A stretch of DNA of 64,000 nucleotides from Absidia repens (lineage: Eukaryota; Mucoromycota; Mucoromycetes; Mucorales; Cunninghamellaceae). The notes beneath the pieces were generated by a model. It was not told the DNA's origin, did not search any database, and saw nothing but the letters and a program-made list of their open reading frames with translations. Positions 60,744-64,000 of the stretch are shown here, piece by piece. The first letter of the stretch is position 1, and each line of letters starts with the position of its first letter. The stretch spans positions 124,001 to 188,000 of the forward strand of contig MCGE01000042.1 of the NCBI GenBank assembly GCA_002105175.1. The letters run 5' to 3'. The translations under genes and the position numbers were made by a program.

Positions 60744-63613
60744 CTAAAATCGTTCCAACCGAATGGCATCCCGAGGAAGATGATTGAATGAAGTCAAGGT
60801 CGGTCTAGAATCCGTCAAGCGTAATGTATCATGATGAGAGAGGGCGGGTGGCGTTGGGAGTTGCGATAATCTTTGGATCATGGCGGAAGTACTAAGATAG
60901 GTGGGGCGGTGGAGTGGCGCTAAAGAGGAAGAGGGTGTATTGATATCAGGTGGTAATTCATCTGGAGCCGACGACGCAGAGAAGGAAGATGCTTGCTGCT
61001 GCTGCTGCTGTTGCGGTGAGTAAGGCGTAGTACAATGAATCAGTGATGCCGCTAATTTTTCCACCCGTCGAAGGACCCGTGTCAAAGAAGGCATGGTGCT
61101 GCTATCATGGTTGTCATTGCCAGATTCCATTGTGTTTCCACTGCATTCATGTACATCGCGGGTGTTTCTAACCGATGAGGATGACGATGATTCCGAGGAC
61201 GTAGAACCTGTAGTTTGATCGTATGCGTTCTTAGAAGACGATAATATAAATGCTGAAGTTGATGGTGATGGCATTGTTGGTCGGTCCTTGGTGTCGTCAT
61301 TGGTAGAGTGTTGTTGTGGAGAAGAGTGAAAATGATGATGCCTGGCGGATGACAAATCAGTTGTCGGTCTGTCGTTGTTATTTAAGCTGGAAGGATTATC
61401 GTTGGTGGTAGGAATGGGGAGATGAACCGCACTGTCAAGTCGCTGCGTCCGCCAATTATCAGCTGTCGCTTGAATCCGTAATGTTGCATCCAGTGCGCAC
61501 CAAGATGAGCACACAGTGTATCGAACAGGCACCTGCATCCTGTTGTTGCAGAGCCTGGCTAAATAACCCACCTGGAATGGAAGTATAGTTGACCATTTGC
61601 TGCAATTATCGCATTGTTGAGCATCGGAGACTACATTTTGATGAAGCAGGCATGGAAACCAGGATGGGAAGGCATGAGTTAAGAACGCATGGCGAGTTTC
61701 AAGAGCGATATCGAGACGGCGACTGTTGCTCGCTGGTACTATTGATTTCGCACAATGACATAAAGAGCTGGCAGTGGTAGTAGCATCATCCAGTAAGCTG
61801 TTGTCAATGTCAATGTGAGATTGCTGATGTATCAAATGATGTTGTAGGGCGATGTTTTTCAGGGAAGAGAGGTGTTGATAAAAAAAGTGGATGGCTTCTT
61901 TATGGCAGTCGTCGGAAAATGAATCCGATGTCCAAGTGCTCGGTGATTGGTGCTGCAAGAGTCGACCCAAGCTCGCCGCATTATTTGACCCAGGTTTAGA
62001 AAATGTTTTCAATTTTTCCAAGCTAATTAACGGCACCCACAGTGTTGGCTCTTTCTCTTTCTCTTCTTCATCACTCCATTCATTGTCATCGTCTTCCCTA
62101 TCATATTCCAACGCAACAAATATTCCGTCTTTTTGCTCAAGATGGATGTTTTCATACAGCAACAATGTTTTTAGCGACCCTCCTCCACCTCTTCCTTCTT
62201 CACCTCCTTCATTCATCGTTTTTTGACTATTTTGAACTTGACAAGCGCATCCGGTGTCAAACGCCGTGACGGGTACTGCCAAATCGATATGTTGCTGGAC
62301 TTCATGCTCTGGTGCCAGTGCCAAAATGGATGGTGGCAAATATGTCAATTGATTGCGCCGGAGGTCGATTTTTTCCAGTGACAGCATACGACTGAATAGG
62401 TGTGGTGGGATGCTTTGCAGGCGGTTTTGTACAAGACCTAGTTTGGCCAGATGAACAAGGTGGGCCATGGTTGGCGGTAGGGTTGTAAGGCGATTGTCAT
62501 TTAGATTTAGCCATTGAAGCTGGGTGGTCAATCCTATGGTACTGGGCAGCTCGCGTATTTGGTTGATGGCAAGGTTCAGTCGCCGCAATGGGATCATACC
62601 ATTTGTGTCATTGTGAGTTTGGTCAAGGTAAGTAAAAAAAAGCGGCGGTACTCGAGACAAATGGCAGGTATGAAGATCTAGGCTGACAAGGTTTTTGTAG
62701 CCATATTTTAGGAAGTCAGAGGGTAGCTCGCCCAATGCATTGCCTGAGAGATGCAGATGTGTTAAGGCCGGTGGAGGTCTAGTAACAAGAATGCTGGGAA
62801 TTCGGTCCAATTGGTTGAATGCTAAATTGAGTGTTTGTAGACTGGCTGGCAATAGCTCCTCTTGATCCTCAGGTAGATGATCCAACTCGTTTTTTTGTAT
62901 CAGGAGTACTTGCAGTTGATTCAGCTGGGAAATAACACGAGGTAACTCTATGCTTGGACAAATATATTCATGTATTTATATGCAATGATATTTTTGATTT
63001 TATCTCTTTTATTATAGGTAGCTGTCTTTTACCTTGGAAGTTATTGTCGGATAAATCAAGACCAAGTAGATGACGGCAAGATGCAAGGTCTTCAGGTAAG
63101 GCAACTAAATGATTATGACTGAGCGAAAGCCAAGTTAGTTGTGACAATTGTGGGAACAGATCCAACTCAAGGTATTCTATCTGGTTTTTGGCGAGGGATA
63201 GGGAAGTTAGATTGGTCAGAACAAGGATCTCGTGTGGAAATTGGGTGAATGCATTGTTACGGAGCGTCAATTCTCGAAGGGACTGGTGCATCTCATACAA
63301 GGCGTTATAATAGGGTGCCATCGTAGTTAGCTGATTATTCCTTAGTAATAGTGTTTTCACATTAGAATGCGGGGAGTTTGATGTTGATGTTGATGTTGAT
63401 GATTTATGTTGGAATAAAAATGCCTTGTTGAATGATGATATAGTTGGCGTTGCTCGTGGTTGCAGTGTTGGCCTCAATCTATAAATAAAAGTTTTGGTCC
63501 GAGTGGGATTATTGGTCAGAGTTCGTATGTGTGTTATGCGTAGTTAGTAGGGAGTTTACTCACTCGTCTCGTCTATCATCAAGATCAAGGTGACTATCGA
63601 AACTGGCATCCAT
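60744..63613 (-). CDS. Leucine-rich-repeat protein with LRRC58-like C-terminal cysteine domain
   Basis: Three exons (63613-63564, 63478-63033, 62947-60744) give 899 aa. Residues from about 50 to 330 contain roughly a dozen short LRRs of the LxxLxLxxNxLxxLP type (such as LTSLSLAKNQIEYLELDLFP and LQWLNLNDNRLTTLPPTM), a protein-binding solenoid. After an acidic loop comes a cysteine-rich segment, CHCAKS then QQCDNCSKW, GYLARLCNNRMQVPVRYTVC and SSWC, whose C-x2-C and CSxxC spacing recalls the zinc-binding end of animal LRRC58. The last 250 residues are Ser/Thr/Pro-rich and probably disordered. No kinase, membrane or GTPase domain is visible. The role as adaptor or scaffold is inferred. The W/C-rich domain match is from memory and only moderate. 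Confidence 0.85.
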
Positions 63614-64000
63614 GATGGACTATGGGGGGAAAAAAAGGGTAAAAAAAACTATGGCAAAACGCATGAAATAATAATGTCAGTTGTGCCTAAAAAATACCCC
63701 GGTTTCAGCATTATCAAACCAAGGACACTTAATGACGAGTGAACAAACAAAAACTGAATCAAAGATGCCATGAAAGGAAAGTGATACAGTACGGAAACAA
63801 ACATTTATTTTTTATATCTCTACGAATTCCGAGAAAGGGGTACCGAAAAATATTAATAACAATAGCCTCGGGCGTTTTGATACAGCATGGGATGTAGAGT
63901 GGGATAATTAAATAAAATTGGCGTAGATTTTCTTTTTTGCACATCAAGCTGGAGAAAAGAAATTCACTTCAAATCCCGCCCACGTGAAGATTTTATTTAC
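63614..64000. promoter_or_regulatory. LRR-gene promoter and start of a further R1 copy
   Basis: AT-rich upstream region of the minus-strand LRR gene. From about 63965 the sequence AAATCCCGCCCACGTGAAGA matches the GC/CACGTG block that opens forward R1 copies, so a truncated R1 copy runs off the window edge. Confidence 0.5.

Overview
This 64 kb window reads as nuclear DNA of an early-diverging, Mucoromycota-type fungus (Mucorales-like). The genes carry many short GT-AG introns of about 50-150 nt with GTAAGT-like donors. Intergenic DNA is AT-rich with long T and pyrimidine tracts before start codons. All three stop codons are used. The products are typically fungal: a fused URA2-type pyrimidine enzyme, an SFP1-like zinc-finger protein and a QDR/DHA1 transporter. 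I see no rRNA, tRNA, CRISPR array or bacterial operon structure. The species cannot be fixed from sequence alone.

Layout. 1-1.4 kb holds a fold-back element (arms 227-435 and 488-737) and a small unrecognised three-exon gene. 1.7-4.6 kb (minus strand) carries NUDT2-like Nudix, tandem CCCH zinc-finger and C-terminal W2/eIF5C modules, apparently one composite gene, with an unresolved frame change between Nudix and CCCH. 5.4-7.1 kb is homogentisate dioxygenase. 9.8-12.3 kb is dihydroxy-acid dehydratase, with a probable 3-nt micro-exon. 14.9-15.9 kb is a DJ-1 family protein. 16.9-19.3 kb is a DHA1 transporter, followed by an unrecognised membrane protein (19.8-21.0 kb) and 4-hydroxyphenylpyruvate dioxygenase (22.6-24.1 kb).

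26.1-28.2 kb (minus) is an SLC49/FLVCR-like transporter. 30.4-30.7 kb (minus) is a 58-residue metallothionein in three tiny exons. 31.5-32.8 kb (minus) is an SFP1-like C2H2 protein. 36.1-43.2 kb is the multifunctional carbamoyl-phosphate synthetase/aspartate transcarbamylase. 45.1-51.0 kb (minus) is a kinesin-3 motor, 52.0-52.6 kb a universal stress protein, 54.1-57.1 kb a CLIP-170-like microtubule plus-end protein, and 60.7-63.6 kb (minus) a leucine-rich-repeat protein with an LRRC58-like cysteine domain.

Intergenic space is dominated by one old dispersed repeat family, called R1 here: nine copies in both orientations plus a truncated copy at the right edge. Full copies reach about 1.3 kb. 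Most share a CACGTG-containing GC block, a pyrimidine tract, a conserved core and an AATAAA-like end. A second small repeat, R2, sits beside R1 at two loci.

Functional links. HPD and HGD are the second and third steps of tyrosine catabolism, lie on the same strand about 15.6 kb apart, and share an 8-bp promoter half-site that forms a perfect inverted repeat in front of the HPD TATA box. Kinesin-3 and the CLIP-like protein both work on microtubules. The other genes look like independent housekeeping or transport genes.
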